Below, in pieces: positions 51,998 to 62,996 of a DNA stretch of 64,000 nucleotides. Source of the DNA: Planococcus sp. MB-3u-03 (lineage in GTDB: Bacteria > Bacillota > Bacilli > Bacillales_A > Planococcaceae); assembly GCF_002833405.1 (NCBI RefSeq), contig NZ_CP025135.1, positions 1,965,501 to 2,029,500 of the forward strand. The letters are read 5' to 3'. Within the stretch, counting starts at the first letter, position 1. Every line of letters begins with the position of its first letter. A program made the translations under genes and the position numbers. Below the pieces are notes generated by a model that was given only the letters and a program-made list of their open reading frames with translations, was not told where the DNA came from and made no database searches.

Positions 51998-52360
51998 TTA
52001 CGGGTTCGTCACACGAACGCCCTGGACATAAATGTTTACCGCTTTAACCGGCATGCCCAATGTTTTTGTAATTGTATATTTCACTTTGGATTGGACTTGA
52101 TACGCCACTTCCGAAATTTTCGTTCCGTAGCTGATAATTACATACATATCAATGACCAAATCGCCGTCTTCTTGGCGCACAAGGACTCCTTTGGCGAAGT
52201 TCTCTTTGCGGAGAATGTCCGTGAGGCCGTCGCGGATCTGGTGTTTAGTTGCCATTCCTACGATGCCGTAGCATTCGATCGCAGCACCGCCGGCTATTTG
52301 GGCTATCACATCATTGGAAATATCGATTTGACCATATTCATTATTCAACTCAATCGACAT
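51998..52360 (-). CDS. yloU: Asp23/Gls24 family envelope stress protein YloU
   Basis: A 120-residue member of the Asp23/Gls24 family, membrane-proximal proteins linked to cell-envelope homeostasis; regularly encoded before fakA. The family text AAIECYGIVGMATKHQIRDGL (about 28-48), DVYVIISYGTKISEVAYQVQ-like text (about 71-92) and VNIYVQGVRV (about 108-117) is present. GAGGAGG precedes the ATG. Divergent from rpmB with 220 bases between. Exact molecular role is not established. Confidence 0.93.
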   Translation of the reverse strand: MSIELNNEYGQIDISNDVIAQIAGGAAIECYGIVGMATKHQIRDGLTDILRKENFAKGVLVRQEDGDLVIDMYVIISYGTKISEVAYQVQSKVKYTITKTLGMPVKAVNIYVQGVRVTNP

Positions 52361-52476
52361 TAAAATTCCTCCTCGAGTCCTATTTCACTCTTTTCATTCT
52401 ACATGAAAGCCCTTTATAAGAAAAGCCAACGTTTTAGCCTGTAAAGGTTTTTTTCTTGAAAGGCTGTGAATTTCAC

Positions 52477-52505
52477 TTGCGCCTGTCTTTTTTCTATGGT
52501 AAATT
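52477..52505 (+). promoter_or_regulatory. Likely promoter of rpmB
   Basis: TTGCGC (52477-52482) and TAAATT (52500-52505) are 17 bases apart, with TGG before the -10 (extended -10). A second perfect TATAAT at 52545-52550 without a clear -35 is an alternative start. Both precede rpmB in the 220-base divergent gap. Confidence 0.45.
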
Positions 52506-52580
52506 ATTAAAGTATGTGAAACGAAAAACGAACTGAAATTCTATTATAATTTTCAGCTTCACTTGTGAGGAGGGACTTAC

Positions 52581-52769
52581 ATGCCAAAAGTATGTGCAGT
52601 ATCTGGACGTAAAGCTCGTGCAGGAAACAGCCGTTCACACGCGTTGAACTCGACAAAACGTACATGGGGAGCAAACCTTCAAAAAGTTCGCATCCTTGTA
52701 GACGGCAAGCCGAAACGTGTATGGGTTTCCGCGAGAGCATTGAAATCAGGAAAAGTTGAGCGCGTCTAA
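52581..52769 (+). CDS. rpmB: 50S ribosomal protein L28
   Basis: The only plus-strand gene. The 62-residue product has [20 protein letters not shown] (about 16-35) and [14 protein letters not shown] at the C-terminus, as in B. subtilis. A single Cys (residue 5) remains, so this is the form without a full zinc-binding Cys set. GAGGAGGG precedes the ATG. Convergent with thiN and followed by a strong terminator. The divergent position relative to the Asp23-family gene is conserved in Bacillales. Confidence 0.98.
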   Translation: MPKVCAVSGRKARAGNSRSHALNSTKRTWGANLQKVRILVDGKPKRVWVSARALKSGKVERV

Positions 52770-52782
52770 ACCGCTCATGAAT

Positions 52783-52819
52783 AATGCCAGGTCTGACATC
52801 CGTCAGCCTGGCATTTTTT
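52783..52819 (+). terminator. Terminator of rpmB, between convergent genes
   Basis: AATGCCAGG and CCTGGCATT, with inner CTGAC/GTCAG, form a long hairpin with a four-base loop followed by TTTTT on the plus strand. The stop of thiN lies eight bases beyond on the other strand, so it may also act on thiN. Confidence 0.9.
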
Positions 52820-52826
52820 CGTGCGT

Positions 52827-53465
52827 TCAATCGGAACTTTCGATGACGATTAAATGGCCACCCGTGAATTCAAGCTTTGCCTCTTCCAGCAATTCGTTGC
52901 TGATAAAGCGTGTCGAGCCGAACGGAATCCGCTCCTCTGTCACTGGATATTTAACCCCTTTTATCGTAAAGCCGCTCACTTCTTCCGCGAACGGATAAAA
53001 GGAAACGTATTTGAAAGCTTGATCAGCTTCCAGGCGATACGTTCCGGGTTCCATGAAACGGATGCGATTCTGCTTGTTCACGATCCTGAAATCGATTTGC
53101 GGATAGCTTCTTTGGTAGGCAAAGACGGTGTGCAAGGCAGCCATATAATGGTCGAGCCTGCCGCCGGTCACGCCGGTGACAATGACAGTATCGGGATTGT
53201 AATGCATCGCTTTATTCAAAGCCAATTCTGTATCCGATTCATCTTTCTCCGCCGGCGACCGTTCCAGTGACGGAAAAACCGAGCGGATTTTTTCATACTC
53301 GCTGTCTGTCACCGAATCAAAATCCCCGACTGCTTCCACTGGTTCAATGCCTTGCCCGAGCAGCGTCATGACCCCTGCATCCACCCCGATATAGGACGCT
53401 CCTTTATATGAAGAAAGGTCCGGCAGTTCGTCTGCCGGACCTCCTGCTGTTACTACGATAATCAC
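52827..53465 (-). CDS. thiN: Thiamine pyrophosphokinase
   Basis: Makes thiamine diphosphate from thiamine and ATP. The 212 residues start with IIVVTAGGP and have the conserved [26 protein letters not shown] (about 28-53), [15 protein letters not shown] (about 71-85) and [15 protein letters not shown] (about 95-109). Starts at a GTG overlapping the rpe stop (GTGA). Longer upstream frame is part of rpe in another frame and is rejected. In B. subtilis spoVM lies next to this gene; here there is no room for it. Confidence 0.94.
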   Translation of the reverse strand: MIIVVTAGGPADELPDLSSYKGASYIGVDAGVMTLLGQGIEPVEAVGDFDSVTDSEYEKIRSVFPSLERSPAEKDESDTELALNKAMHYNPDTVIVTGVTGGRLDHYMAALHTVFAYQRSYPQIDFRIVNKQNRIRFMEPGTYRLEADQAFKYVSFYPFAEEVSGFTIKGVKYPVTEERIPFGSTRFISNELLEEAKLEFTGGHLIVIESSD

Positions 53466-54127
53466 GAGATAACTCCTTGCCCCGCTTTTTTGATCGCCTG
53501 CAACGCTTGCGTGCGGTCTTGTTTGCCGAAAATGGCAGAACCGGCCACAAATACGTTCGCACCAGCTTGCGCGCACGGTACGATCGTTTCTTCATTGATG
53601 CCGCCGTCGATCTGGATATCGACAGACAAGCCTTTGTCTTTAATCAATTGCGACAATGCCGCAACTTTCGGGACCACTGAATGGATGAACTTCTGTCCGC
53701 CAAATCCAGGGTTAACGGTCATGAACAGCACTAAATCGATATCTTCCAGAACATGCTGGATCGTTTCGATCGGCGTATGCGGGTTCAAGACGACACCCGG
53801 TTTGACGCCGAACGAACGGATCAATTGGATGGTGCGGTGAAGATGCGGGCATGCTTCGACATGGACGGTAATATAATCCGCCCCCGCCTTGGCAAAATCC
53901 TCGATATAGCGGTCCGGGTTCTCGATCATCAAATGGACATCAAGCGGAAGCTCTGTCAACGGGCGGAGCGCGTCGACCACAATCGGCCCCATCGTGATAT
54001 TCGGGACGAAATGGCCATCCATGACATCGATATGGATCCAATCGGCTCCTGCTTTTTCGACTTCCTGTACTTCTTGTCCAAGTTTTGCAAAATCTGCTGC
54101 TAGAATAGACGGTGCAATTTTAATCAT
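53462..54127 (-). CDS. rpe: Ribulose-phosphate 3-epimerase
   Basis: Interconverts ribulose 5-phosphate and xylulose 5-phosphate in the pentose phosphate pathway. The 221-residue TIM barrel shows [10 protein letters not shown] (6-15), [17 protein letters not shown] with metal-binding His and Asp (about 32-48), [13 protein letters not shown] (about 136-148) and [10 protein letters not shown] (about 172-181). Overlaps rsgA by eight bases and thiN by four. Confidence 0.97.
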   Translation of the reverse strand: MIKIAPSILAADFAKLGQEVQEVEKAGADWIHIDVMDGHFVPNITMGPIVVDALRPLTELPLDVHLMIENPDRYIEDFAKAGADYITVHVEACPHLHRTIQLIRSFGVKPGVVLNPHTPIETIQHVLEDIDLVLFMTVNPGFGGQKFIHSVVPKVAALSQLIKDKGLSVDIQIDGGINEETIVPCAQAGANVFVAGSAIFGKQDRTQALQAIKKAGQGVIS

Positions 54128-55016
54128 GTGAATACCTCGGCTTTCGATTCATTATTTCTTCCAAAAATTTCAAGTAGTGCTTATAGCGGTATTCAGGGAT
54201 GTCCCCTGTCTCAACCGCTTTTTTGATAACGCATTTCGGTTCATTCAAATGCAGGCATTCGCGGAATTTACAGCCGCCTGCGCGTTGTTCCATTTCCGGG
54301 AAGCATGCCGACAATTGTTCTTTCTCGAGCTGTTCAAAGTCGAACGAGCTGAATCCCGGCGTATCCGCCAGCAAGCCGCCATTCACTTCGATCAATTCCA
54401 CATGGCGCGTTGTATGCTTGCCTCGGTTCAAGGCTTGCGAGATGTCATCGGTCTTCAACTTCAGCGACGGCAAAATCGTATTCAGCAAAGTTGATTTCCC
54501 GACGCCAGACTGCCCGGCAAGCACGCTTGTCTTGCCTTCGAGGACCGGCATCAGCCTCTCCTGCAATGTCGGGTCGTCTATGAAAGATTCAATGACATCA
54601 TAGCCGATTGTCCGGTAATCGTCTGCATAGCGGTCCAGTTCTTCGCGTTCCGCATCCGACAATAGGTCGGTTTTCGTCAAGCAAATGACCGGCTGGATAT
54701 CGAACGATTCAACAGCTACTAGAAAACGGTCCAATAGCAGCGGATGGAAATCGGGCTGCTTGGCCGAAAACACTAGAATCGCTTGGTCGATATTGGCGAT
54801 CGGCGGGCGCACCAGTTCATTTTTGCGTTCTTCAATATCCAGTATCGTCCCTTCGCGCTCGTTATCCGCTTTGTACTCGACAAAATCCCCGACAAGCGGC
54901 GTGATTTGGCGGTTGCGGAAAATCCCGCGTCCGCGGCATTGCGTGTAACGCTCCCCATCTTCATCGAGTACATAATAGAAGCCGCTTAACGCTTTTCTGA
55001 TCTGACCTTTCGGCAT
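54120..55016 (-). CDS. rsgA: Ribosome small-subunit GTPase RsgA
   Basis: Checks 30S maturation; circularly permuted GTPase. The 298 residues have an OB fold (1-65), the permuted G domain (G4 LTKTDLL near 116, G1 [14 protein letters not shown] near 168, G3 DTPGFSSF near 218) and a C-terminal zinc-binding region with Cys, Cys, His and Cys in [14 protein letters not shown] (about 249-262). Overlaps rpe, and follows prkC by 32 bases in the stp-prkC-rsgA order common to Firmicutes. Confidence 0.96.
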   Translation of the reverse strand: MPKGQIRKALSGFYYVLDEDGERYTQCRGRGIFRNRQITPLVGDFVEYKADNEREGTILDIEERKNELVRPPIANIDQAILVFSAKQPDFHPLLLDRFLVAVESFDIQPVICLTKTDLLSDAEREELDRYADDYRTIGYDVIESFIDDPTLQERLMPVLEGKTSVLAGQSGVGKSTLLNTILPSLKLKTDDISQALNRGKHTTRHVELIEVNGGLLADTPGFSSFDFEQLEKEQLSACFPEMEQRAGGCKFRECLHLNEPKCVIKKAVETGDIPEYRYKHYLKFLEEIMNRKPRYSHD

Positions 55017-55048
55017 AGCACCACCCCTTATCCTTTATTGTAATTTCC

Positions 55049-57025
55049 TCAATCTGCGTTCTCATAGTCCACTGTCTCTTCCAGAATGATCGTGGCATCC
55101 CTGACGATTCGGTAAGAAGCACTGCCGCCTTCGACAATCTGCATTTCAATCTGGTGTTCAGTCGTCTCCGTAATGGTGAATTCCTCGACGGGTTCGACCA
55201 TGGTTTGGTTCTGGTCCTGGATATAGACGCGGATTGTCTGTTCGACCGGGTCTTCACCTTCTTCTGCAGGCTCTGCCGGCTCATAAGGGATTTCCACCGT
55301 TTCGACATAGGTATTCACCGGAAGTTCCGCACTGCCAGAAGACAACACGACTTCAATCGTGCTTCCGACTTCGAGCATCTCTCCTCCCGCAACGTTCTGT
55401 GACAGCACCAACCCCGCTTCCACGGAATCGGATTCTTCTTCACGGACGATGCGGATATTGAAACCTGAAGAACGGGCGTATTCATTTAATTCCGCTTCAC
55501 CGTAGCCGCTCAAATCTTCCACTTCGCGCATGTCCGGCCCTTTGCTGACGACGAATTCGACAGCGGTTTCACTGATGACGACTTCACTTCCCGCTTCAGG
55601 GCTTTGGCTCAAGATCGTGCCGGGCGCTTCATCGGAAAATTCTTCCCGTGAATCGACTGAAGCATAATTCGAATCTTCGAGCATACGCTGTGCCTGGTCA
55701 AGCGAATCGCCGACATAATCGCCGAACTCAGCCGTTTCTTTGCCCATGCTAATAAATAAGCTGATGCTCGACTCCGGATCGCGCATTTTTCCGGCTTCAG
55801 GAATGGTGCGGATTACATGGTTCTCATCGACTTCTTCAGAGAATTGTTCGGATTCTTCAGCAACGACAAAGCCGGCAGCGGTCAGTTCTTCATGTGCCGC
55901 TTCCCGTTCCATTCCGGAAACATCCGGCACGGCGACTTGCCGCGGCTGGAACAATTCGGGAAAGGCGAATACCAGGATTAAGCCAATCAATACCAAAGCT
56001 GCAATAATCGCCAGGACAATCGGTGTCTTCTTGCGTTTTTTCTTGTCAGCTGGTTTTTTCGGCGCTTTTTTATCTTCTTGGACCGGCAGCGCCATCGTTT
56101 TGGTCGCATCGGCCTGTTCATATGTGCCCGAATCTTTAATCGCCGGCATGGCACGGGTTTCCCCTTCGTCTACCGGCACAGCAAATTTCGGTTCGTTGAT
56201 TCGTTCCGGAGTGAGCGCCGTCGAAAGGTCTTCTGCCATTTCATCTGCTGAGGCATAGCGGTATTGTGGATTTTTGGCAGTCGCTTTCAATACGATATTT
56301 TCAAGGCTTTGCGGCAGGTCCGGTACAGTTTCTTTCAATGAAGGCGTTTCCGTTTGCAGATGCTTCAAGGCGATAGCCACAGCTGATTCACCTGAAAACG
56401 GCAGCTTTCCAGTCAACAATTCATACATGACGATGCCGAGCGAATAAATATCGGATTTCTTATTGGCGGTGCCGCCTCTCGCCTGTTCGGGAGACAAGTA
56501 ATGAACAGTCCCGAGCACCGAGTTGGTCTGTGTGTAGGAAGTGGCACTCAATGCCATGGCAATGCCAAAATCCGAAATTTTGACGTTGCCGTCTTCGTCC
56601 ACCAGCACGTTTTGCGGCTTGATATCCCGGTGGACAATATGATTATGGTGGGCATGCGCAAGGGCAGATGCCAATTGCTTCATGATTTCCACAGCGCGTT
56701 CCGGTTCAACCGGTGAATGCTTGATGATGTATTCTTTCAACGTATCTCCAGGTACATACTCCATGACGAGATACGGCAAGTCATTGTCTTCCCCGACATC
56801 AAAAATACTGACGATGTTCGGGTGGCCAAGACTTGTCGAAGACAGCGCTTCCCGTTTAAAGCGGCGGCGCAATTCCTCTTCATTGTTGAAGTCGTAGCGC
56901 AGCACTTTGATGGCGACGTCGCGGTCAAGGATCATATCATGCGCCAAATAAACATTGGACATGCCTCCGCTGCCGATCGCTTCTAGCACCTTATAGCGGC
57001 CGTTGATTCGTTTTCCAACTAACAT
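55049..57025 (-). CDS. prkC: Ser/Thr protein kinase PrkC with PASTA domains
   Basis: Senses cell-wall fragments or lipid II and phosphorylates many targets. The 658 residues: Hanks-type kinase (about 10-270, with GSGGMSNVYLA, IKVLR, HRDIKPQN, ISDFGIA and SPEQARGG), a linker, one membrane segment (about 335-357, IVLAIIAALVLIGLILVFAF), then three PASTA domains (from VAVPDVSGME, about 365-565) and a C-terminal beta-rich region ending TVDYENAD. Starts two bases after the stp stop, so kinase and phosphatase are co-produced. Slightly longer than the B. subtilis protein. Confidence 0.97.
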   Translation of the reverse strand: MLVGKRINGRYKVLEAIGSGGMSNVYLAHDMILDRDVAIKVLRYDFNNEEELRRRFKREALSSTSLGHPNIVSIFDVGEDNDLPYLVMEYVPGDTLKEYIIKHSPVEPERAVEIMKQLASALAHAHHNHIVHRDIKPQNVLVDEDGNVKISDFGIAMALSATSYTQTNSVLGTVHYLSPEQARGGTANKKSDIYSLGIVMYELLTGKLPFSGESAVAIALKHLQTETPSLKETVPDLPQSLENIVLKATAKNPQYRYASADEMAEDLSTALTPERINEPKFAVPVDEGETRAMPAIKDSGTYEQADATKTMALPVQEDKKAPKKPADKKKRKKTPIVLAIIAALVLIGLILVFAFPELFQPRQVAVPDVSGMEREAAHEELTAAGFVVAEESEQFSEEVDENHVIRTIPEAGKMRDPESSISLFISMGKETAEFGDYVGDSLDQAQRMLEDSNYASVDSREEFSDEAPGTILSQSPEAGSEVVISETAVEFVVSKGPDMREVEDLSGYGEAELNEYARSSGFNIRIVREEESDSVEAGLVLSQNVAGGEMLEVGSTIEVVLSSGSAELPVNTYVETVEIPYEPAEPAEEGEDPVEQTIRVYIQDQNQTMVEPVEEFTITETTEHQIEMQIVEGGSASYRIVRDATIILEETVDYENAD

Positions 57026-57027
57026 CG

Positions 57028-57777
57028 CTACACCTCCTCACCAAGCGCCGTCAACAATACAAATGAAATATTGTCTTCTCCGCCGAGGTCATTGGCCAGC
57101 GCAATTAAGGCTTTGCCTTTTTGTGACAATGAGGCTTTCGAGCGGACAATCGACGAAATGTCCCGCTCGTTCAATTTATTGCTTAAGCCATCAGTGCATA
57201 TCAAGAAATAAGAAGTGCCAGCGAGAGAAAAATGGTGCATTTCCCGTTCGATGTCAGGTTCTGTGCCAAGTGAGCGCAGGATCCAGTTTTTCTTCGGATG
57301 ATCTTCCGCCTGCTGTTGCGTAATTTCCCCGTTATCGACCAGCACGTTGACATAGGAATGGTCCCGTGTCACTTGCGCCATCGACGGGCCGATGACATAC
57401 GCACGGCTGTCGCCGATATGGCACAGCACGCAATCATCCTCTTCGATCAATGCGGCGATCAGAGTCGTGCCCATCCCTTTGCATTCACTATGGGTGATGG
57501 AATGTTCATACACAAGCCGGTTGACTTGCAATACTTGGCCAGACAGCCAGGCCGTCTTTTCTTCTGTGTTCTCGAACCTTGCTCCGTCCGCTTCCATGAA
57601 TCTTCTGCCGAGTTCATCGACTGTCATCCGGCTTGCAACGTCTCCTGCATTATGGCCGCCCATGCCGTCTGCGACAAGTGCGAGCAACAATCCGCCAGGG
57701 CGTTTGAGCACAGCGACGCGGTCTTCATTGACTTCCCTTTTTCTACCGGTATCGCTTTCAATTACATACTGAAACAA
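57028..57777 (-). CDS. prpC: Ser/Thr protein phosphatase, PP2C family (PrpC/Stp)
   Basis: Removes phosphates placed by PrkC. The 249 residues have the metal-binding motifs NEDRVAVL (about 17-24), VADGMGGHNAGDVAS (about 35-49), GTTLIAAL (about 102-109), HIGDSRAYV (about 118-126) and GGEDNISFVLL at the C-terminus. Start is a TTG at 57777 with GGGGTG seven bases upstream. Lies 18 bases after rsmB and two before prkC. Confidence 0.96.
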   Translation of the reverse strand: MFQYVIESDTGRKREVNEDRVAVLKRPGGLLLALVADGMGGHNAGDVASRMTVDELGRRFMEADGARFENTEEKTAWLSGQVLQVNRLVYEHSITHSECKGMGTTLIAALIEEDDCVLCHIGDSRAYVIGPSMAQVTRDHSYVNVLVDNGEITQQQAEDHPKKNWILRSLGTEPDIEREMHHFSLAGTSYFLICTDGLSNKLNERDISSIVRSKASLSQKGKALIALANDLGGEDNISFVLLTALGEEV

Positions 57778-57795
57778 TAGTGTACACCCCGCTTT

Positions 57796-59151
57796 TTAGC
57801 TTTCGGCAACTTGGCCGTCGGTTTTTCTGAAGCTTGCGATAAAAAATCCGTCACTCCCGAAATCCTGCGGGAAGACTTGGACAAATCCTTTGCCTTTGCT
57901 TTTGAAAGCAGCAGGCAATTCAGCAGGGATCTGTTCCATTTGCGGATGTGTGTTCATGAATTTCTCGGCAGTTCCGCGGTTCTCTTCGGTATCGACCGTA
58001 CACGTGCTGTAGACGAGAATGCCGCCGGGCTTCAACAGCTTCACCGCTTCATCGAGAAGCGCAAGCTGAATCGTCTGCAAGCGCCCGAAATCATCCGGCG
58101 TTTTCGTGTATTTGATATCCGGCTTGCGCTTGATGACACCAAGCCCGCTGCAAGGTGCGTCCACCAGGATCCGGTCGAATTTTTCTTCGCCGAAGCGCTC
58201 GCTGCTTTCACGGCCGTCTCCGACTGTGGTTTCGATTGTCTGGTGGCCCAAGCGTTTTGCGGTTTCTTCAATCAATTTAACTTTATGGGCGTGCAAATCC
58301 ATCGCCAGCACCGCCCCATGTCCTTCAAGCTTTTCGGCGATATGGGTCGTCTTCCCGCCAGGCGCCGCACACATATCGAGCACGGTCATGCCAGGCTCCA
58401 CTTGCAGTGCATAAGCCGGCAGCATTGAACTTTCATCTTGTATGGTGATGAAGCCTTTTTCGAATGTTTGTGTGCGAACCGGTTGCCCGCCCGTAACGAC
58501 AAGGCATTCCGGGATGATCTTGCTCGGTTCGGCAGTCAATCCTTCCGACTCAAGCATTTCGATTACTTGTTCCGGCGTCGCCTGCACGGTATTGACACGC
58601 ACCGTCTGGAGTGGCGCTTTATTGTTCTCGAGCGCCATTTCGCGGGCTTTTTGCATGCCGAATTGTTCCGACCAGCGCTTGATCATCCAAGCCGGGTGGC
58701 TCGTTTCGATGGAAATCTTTTCGATTGGGTCGGCAATTTCATTGAATGAACGCACGCCTGTACGCTGGACGGAACGCAGAATGCCGTTAACGACAGACGC
58801 AATGCCGCCATGCCCGCGCCGTTTGGCGATTTCCACTGCTTCGTTGATGACGGCATGGAACGGGATGCGGTCCAAGTAAACGATTTGATAGAGCGATAAG
58901 CGCAGAAGCGTCCGCACCCATGGATCGAGCTTGCCTTTAATATACGGTTCTAAATAATAGTCCAAGGTCATTTGATGCTGCAGCGTGCCATAAGTGATTT
59001 CCGTCAACAAGCCTTTGTTTTTGGCGGAAATGCCGTAGCTGTCCATTGTTGTATTCAATAAGAGGTTGCTATATGCCTGTTTGTTTTCCACGGCATAGAG
59101 AATCGACAATGCTGCATCTCTTACATTGCCGTGGATTTTTTTGTTTTTCAT
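57796..59151 (-). CDS. rsmB: 16S rRNA (cytosine-967-C5)-methyltransferase RsmB
   Basis: Methylates C967 of 16S rRNA. The 451 residues start with a NusB-like RNA-binding domain (about 8-140) followed by the SAM-dependent core with [17 protein letters not shown] (about 259-275) and the catalytic Cys in [23 protein letters not shown] text (about 331-345). Starts at an ATG that overlaps the fmt stop by four bases. Also called Sun or Fmu. Confidence 0.95.
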   Translation of the reverse strand: MKNKKIHGNVRDAALSILYAVENKQAYSNLLLNTTMDSYGISAKNKGLLTEITYGTLQHQMTLDYYLEPYIKGKLDPWVRTLLRLSLYQIVYLDRIPFHAVINEAVEIAKRRGHGGIASVVNGILRSVQRTGVRSFNEIADPIEKISIETSHPAWMIKRWSEQFGMQKAREMALENNKAPLQTVRVNTVQATPEQVIEMLESEGLTAEPSKIIPECLVVTGGQPVRTQTFEKGFITIQDESSMLPAYALQVEPGMTVLDMCAAPGGKTTHIAEKLEGHGAVLAMDLHAHKVKLIEETAKRLGHQTIETTVGDGRESSERFGEEKFDRILVDAPCSGLGVIKRKPDIKYTKTPDDFGRLQTIQLALLDEAVKLLKPGGILVYSTCTVDTEENRGTAEKFMNTHPQMEQIPAELPAAFKSKGKGFVQVFPQDFGSDGFFIASFRKTDGQVAES

Positions 59152-60080
59152 TCGAATCGGTCCCCTGCCTGTAATTTCGGCCCGCGTAAATAATCTTCAG
59201 CCGTCATGCGTTTTTTCCCAGCCGGCTGCAATTCTTTGATGGCAAGCGCACCTTCACCGGTTTGGACGATAATGGCATCTTTTGTCAATTCGATGATTTC
59301 ACCCGGCGCGCCGGTTTTCTGGCTGTCGGCAATTTCCGTCCACCACAATTTGACATTGGCGTCTGCTAAAGTCGTGAACGCGACCGGCCATGGATGCAAC
59401 CCGCGCACTTGGTTGTAGAGTTCGCTTGCGGATTTGTTCCAGTCGATGCGTTCCTGCTCCCGTGAAATATTGCGCGCAAACGTGACACGCTCTTCGTCCT
59501 GTGGAGTTCGCGCATTGGTCCCGTCGATGATCGACGGCAAGGTTGCTTTCAACAACTCCATTCCTGCCACACTCAATTTCTCGAACATGCTGCCGGTATG
59601 GTCCGTTTCTTCGATCGGTACCGATTTTTGTGAAATGATATCCCCTGCATCCAAACGGTCCACCATATACATGATCGTTACACCAGTTTCTTTTTTGCCG
59701 TCAATGATCGCCTGGTGGATCGGTGCACCGCCGCGGTATTCCGGAAGCAGCGAGGCGTGCACGTTGATGGCGCCCAGTTTCGGGGCTTCGAGTACCGATG
59801 TCGGCAAGATTTGCCCGAATGCCGCTGTCACGATCAAATCCGGCTTTAGGTCGAGAATTTTTTGCGCTTGTTCTGGATCTTTCAGTTTTTCCGGTTGGTA
59901 GACCGGCAATCCAAGTTCCAAGGCTTGCTCTTTCACCGGCGTCGGCGTCAGGATTTTCTTCCTGCCGACAGGGCGGTCGGGCTGTGTGACGACCGAAACG
60001 ATGTCGTATCCTTCTTCGGCAAGCATCTTCAGGATTGGAGCCGAAAATGCCGGCGTTCCCATGAAAACAATTTTGGTCAA
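59148..60080 (-). CDS. fmt: Methionyl-tRNA formyltransferase
   Basis: Formylates initiator Met-tRNA using 10-formyl-tetrahydrofolate. The 310 residues start [18 protein letters not shown] from a TTG overlapping the def stop (TTGA), and contain the folate and catalytic region [23 protein letters not shown] (about 104-126, His in NVHASLLP) and [17 protein letters not shown]-terminal OB-like domain binds tRNA. Forms the usual def-fmt pair. Confidence 0.97.
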   Translation of the reverse strand: MTKIVFMGTPAFSAPILKMLAEEGYDIVSVVTQPDRPVGRKKILTPTPVKEQALELGLPVYQPEKLKDPEQAQKILDLKPDLIVTAAFGQILPTSVLEAPKLGAINVHASLLPEYRGGAPIHQAIIDGKKETGVTIMYMVDRLDAGDIISQKSVPIEETDHTGSMFEKLSVAGMELLKATLPSIIDGTNARTPQDEERVTFARNISREQERIDWNKSASELYNQVRGLHPWPVAFTTLADANVKLWWTEIADSQKTGAPGEIIELTKDAIIVQTGEGALAIKELQPAGKKRMTAEDYLRGPKLQAGDRFE

Positions 60081-60583
60081 AGCGAATCCTCCTCTTCCTG
60101 CTGGCGGATCAGTTCGTCCAATTCTTCTTGGGTGACATATTTCTCGATTTTGCTCGTGAACAGCACGCCGTCCAAGTGGTCCATTTCATGAAGGATAGCA
60201 CGCGCTTCGTAACCTTCTGCCTCTAGCTCATACCAAGAGCCGTCGCGTTCCTGGGCTTTGATTTTGATGCGGCCGTGGCGCTCGACTTCCCCGAAAATAC
60301 CCGGGAAGCTCAAACAGCCTTCGATATCCGTCTCTTTCCCTTCGAATAGCGCGAGTTCCGGATTGATCATTTCAATCGGCTCCTGACCTTCTTGGAAATC
60401 AACGATCGCGACGCGCAGTGAGACACCTACTTGCGGTGCGGCAATGCCGACACCGTCCGCTTCGATCATTGTCTCGTGCATATCGTCCAATAAAACAGCG
60501 AGCTGACGGTCGAATTCAGTGACCGTCTTGCAAGGGGTTTCCAATACTTCGTTCGGATGTTTCACAATTTTACGGATTGCCAT
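60077..60583 (-). CDS. def: Peptide deformylase
   Basis: Removes the formyl group from nascent proteins. The 168 residues show the three class signatures [10 protein letters not shown] (44-53), EGCLSFPG (88-95) with Cys90 as metal ligand, and HEMDH (132-136) with the catalytic Glu. The ECLS-type form with HEMDHLDG agrees with the Gram-positive DefB/YkrB-like or short Def proteins rather than the longer type 2; a second deformylase elsewhere is likely. Overlaps fmt by four bases. Confidence 0.97.
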   Translation of the reverse strand: MAIRKIVKHPNEVLETPCKTVTEFDRQLAVLLDDMHETMIEADGVGIAAPQVGVSLRVAIVDFQEGQEPIEMINPELALFEGKETDIEGCLSFPGIFGEVERHGRIKIKAQERDGSWYELEAEGYEARAILHEMDHLDGVLFTSKIEKYVTQEELDELIRQQEEEDSL

Positions 60584-60601
60584 TTCTATTCCTCATTTCT
60601 G

Positions 60602-62996
60602 CTACATGACTGTTGTTGGATTCATGTCGATGGACAAAGTTGCACCCGTTTTAATCCAGTCGCTGCGGTAGATTTTGATCAATTGCTGCAGCGCTTCAGC
60701 CAGCTTCGGTTCATTTTTGTATTTTATCAAACATTGATAGCGATATCTATTGTTCACACGCGCAACGAGCGATGCGGAAGGCCCGATAATAATGGTTTTG
60801 GGCGACAGGCGGTGGCGCAGGTATTCAGTCATCTGCTGGGCATAGCCCGACACCGTCATCAAATCCTCATGGGTGAACTGGATATTGACGACATAATAAT
60901 ACGGAGGGTATCCGCTCGCCCGTCGCATGGCCATTTCCTGCTCATAGAATGGTTCGTATAATTGGTCTTTTGCGAGCGTGATCGCATAATGCTCCGGCGT
61001 ATAGGTCTGCACATACACTTCTCCCGGCAATACGTCGCGTCCTGCACGCCCGCTCACTTGCGTCAATAATTGATAGGTTTTCTCAGCTGCCCGGAAATCC
61101 GGCAAATGCAAAGTCGTATCCGCTGACAAGACTCCGACCAATGTAATATTCGGGAAATCCAAGCCTTTGGCGATCATTTGCGTGCCGAGGAGAATATCGG
61201 CTTTGCCCTCGCCGAATGCTGACAAGATCTTTTCATGTGCGCCTTTATTGCGGGTCGTATCGACATCCATCCGCAACACGCGCGCATCCGGCACGAGCTT
61301 CGCCAGTTCCTCTTCAACTTTTTGGGTCCCTGTGCCGAAAAAGCGGATATGGTCGCTTTCGCATTCCGGGCAAGTCGTAGGCACGGGTTCATCATAGCCG
61401 CAATAATGGCATTTCATGCGTTCGCTCGCCCGGTGATAGGTTAGCGAAATATCGCAGTTCGGGCATTGCAACACCGTTCCGCAATCGCGGCATAAGACGA
61501 ATGACGAGTAGCCGCGCTTGTTCAAAAACAGTACGACTTGCTCTTTCCGCGCCAGGCGCTCCCGTATCGCTTCTGCCAATACCACAGAAAACATCGACCG
61601 GTTGCCGGTGCGCAGCTCTTCGCGCATATCGACAATATGAACCTCAGGCAGCGGCTGGTTTTTCGCCCGGTTTTTCAGCGCCAGTAATTCATAGACGCCT
61701 TTTTGGGCGCGCGCATACGATTCAAGTGATGGCGTCGCGCTTCCAAGAATGACGGGGCATTGATGCTGCTGGCTGCGCCAAATCGCCACATCCCGTGCGT
61801 GGTAGCGGGGCGAATCGTCTTGTTTATAGCTCGATTCGTGCTCTTCGTCGAGGATGATCAAGCCGAGATTTTGAAACGGCGCAAAAATCGCCGAACGGGC
61901 CCCTACGACGACTTTCACTTCCGCACGCTGGATTTTACGCCATTCATCGTATTTTTCCCCTGCTGATAAGCCACTGTGCAGCACTGCGACCAAATCGCCG
62001 AAACGTTCCTTGAAACGGATGGTCATCTGGGGCGTCAAGGAAATTTCCGGGACGAGCATGATCGCTTCCTTGCCTTCTTCAAGCACTTGGGCGATCGTCT
62101 GTAAATAAATCTCCGTTTTTCCACTGCCGGTGATGCCATGAAGCAAAAAGGTTTTTTCCGTGTTGAGCGAGGATTGAATAGCATCGAATGCCGTTTGCTG
62201 TTCATCCGTCAAATCCAAGGCGATCTTTTGTTCAATGGCTGTCAGAAGTGAAGGGTCTCTATACGATTCCATAGACGAAAAATTGGCCATGCCTTTTTCC
62301 GCCAATGCGTTGATTGTCGGGAGCGAAACACCCGCCAGCTTTTGCAGTTGGGAAGATTCAAAGCTTTGGCCCAAATGTTTCAGGAAAACTCTTGCAGCTT
62401 CAATTGCTGCTTGGCGTTCGCTCTTATGGAAATATTTTCTATATCCTCTACAGAATCTGTAATATGGATCATGCGTACTTTTTCACACCGGTTTTCTGCT
62501 GGATATTCGTATCCGCCAACACCGTGCCTTTGTCCATTTCCTTTTTCATCAGCCCATAGACCGCTTCCGCTTCCTGGGCACGGACAAAGTCACGCGTGCC
62601 GAAATACGGATGCAGCTCTTTCGGCAGCTCTTCAATAGCGGCATTCAACACGAACCGCTTCTCGTATTTGGCGCGAAGTGCTGCTGGCACCATGACTTGC
62701 AGGGCATCGATTTCAAAACAGACCGTCTGCCGTTTCATCCACTGTGCAAGCTCGAGCATTTCTCCGTTCAAAACGGGCACGACATCCATCAATTCGTGGA
62801 TCGGCTTCAGCCGTTTCGGGTCAAATTCAGATGTTTCTTTGATAGTTGTAATAAAGCCGAGCACTTTGCGGTTGCCAAAAGGCACTTTGACGCGCATGCC
62901 CGGCTCGGTGAGCGCCTGGAATTTTTCCGGCACTGCATAATCGAACGGCCGGTCAATCGGATGTGCGGCAACATCGACGATGACTTCGGCAATCAT
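60602..62996 (-). CDS. priA: Primosomal helicase PriA, two frameshifts
   Basis: Restarts stalled replication forks. The N-terminal frame from 62996 (MIAEVIVDVAAHPIDRPFDY) carries the 3' DNA-binding domain. One A is missing near 62481 (after GVKK, family text resumes VRMIHITDSVEDI) and one T near 62386 (QEFFLKHLGQSFE). The second frame has the helicase core (LLHGITGSGKTEIYLQT, LDEEHESSYKQDD), eight Cys in zinc-binding pairs (CRDC, CPNC, CHYC, CPEC), VQTYTPEHYA and the end at 60602. About 798 residues after correction. Starts at an ATG overlapping the coaBC stop. Confidence 0.92.

Noticed and set aside
53466..53576. Extended N-terminus of thiN
   Set aside because: This stretch is the 3' end of rpe read in another frame; the GTG overlapping the rpe stop is the natural start.
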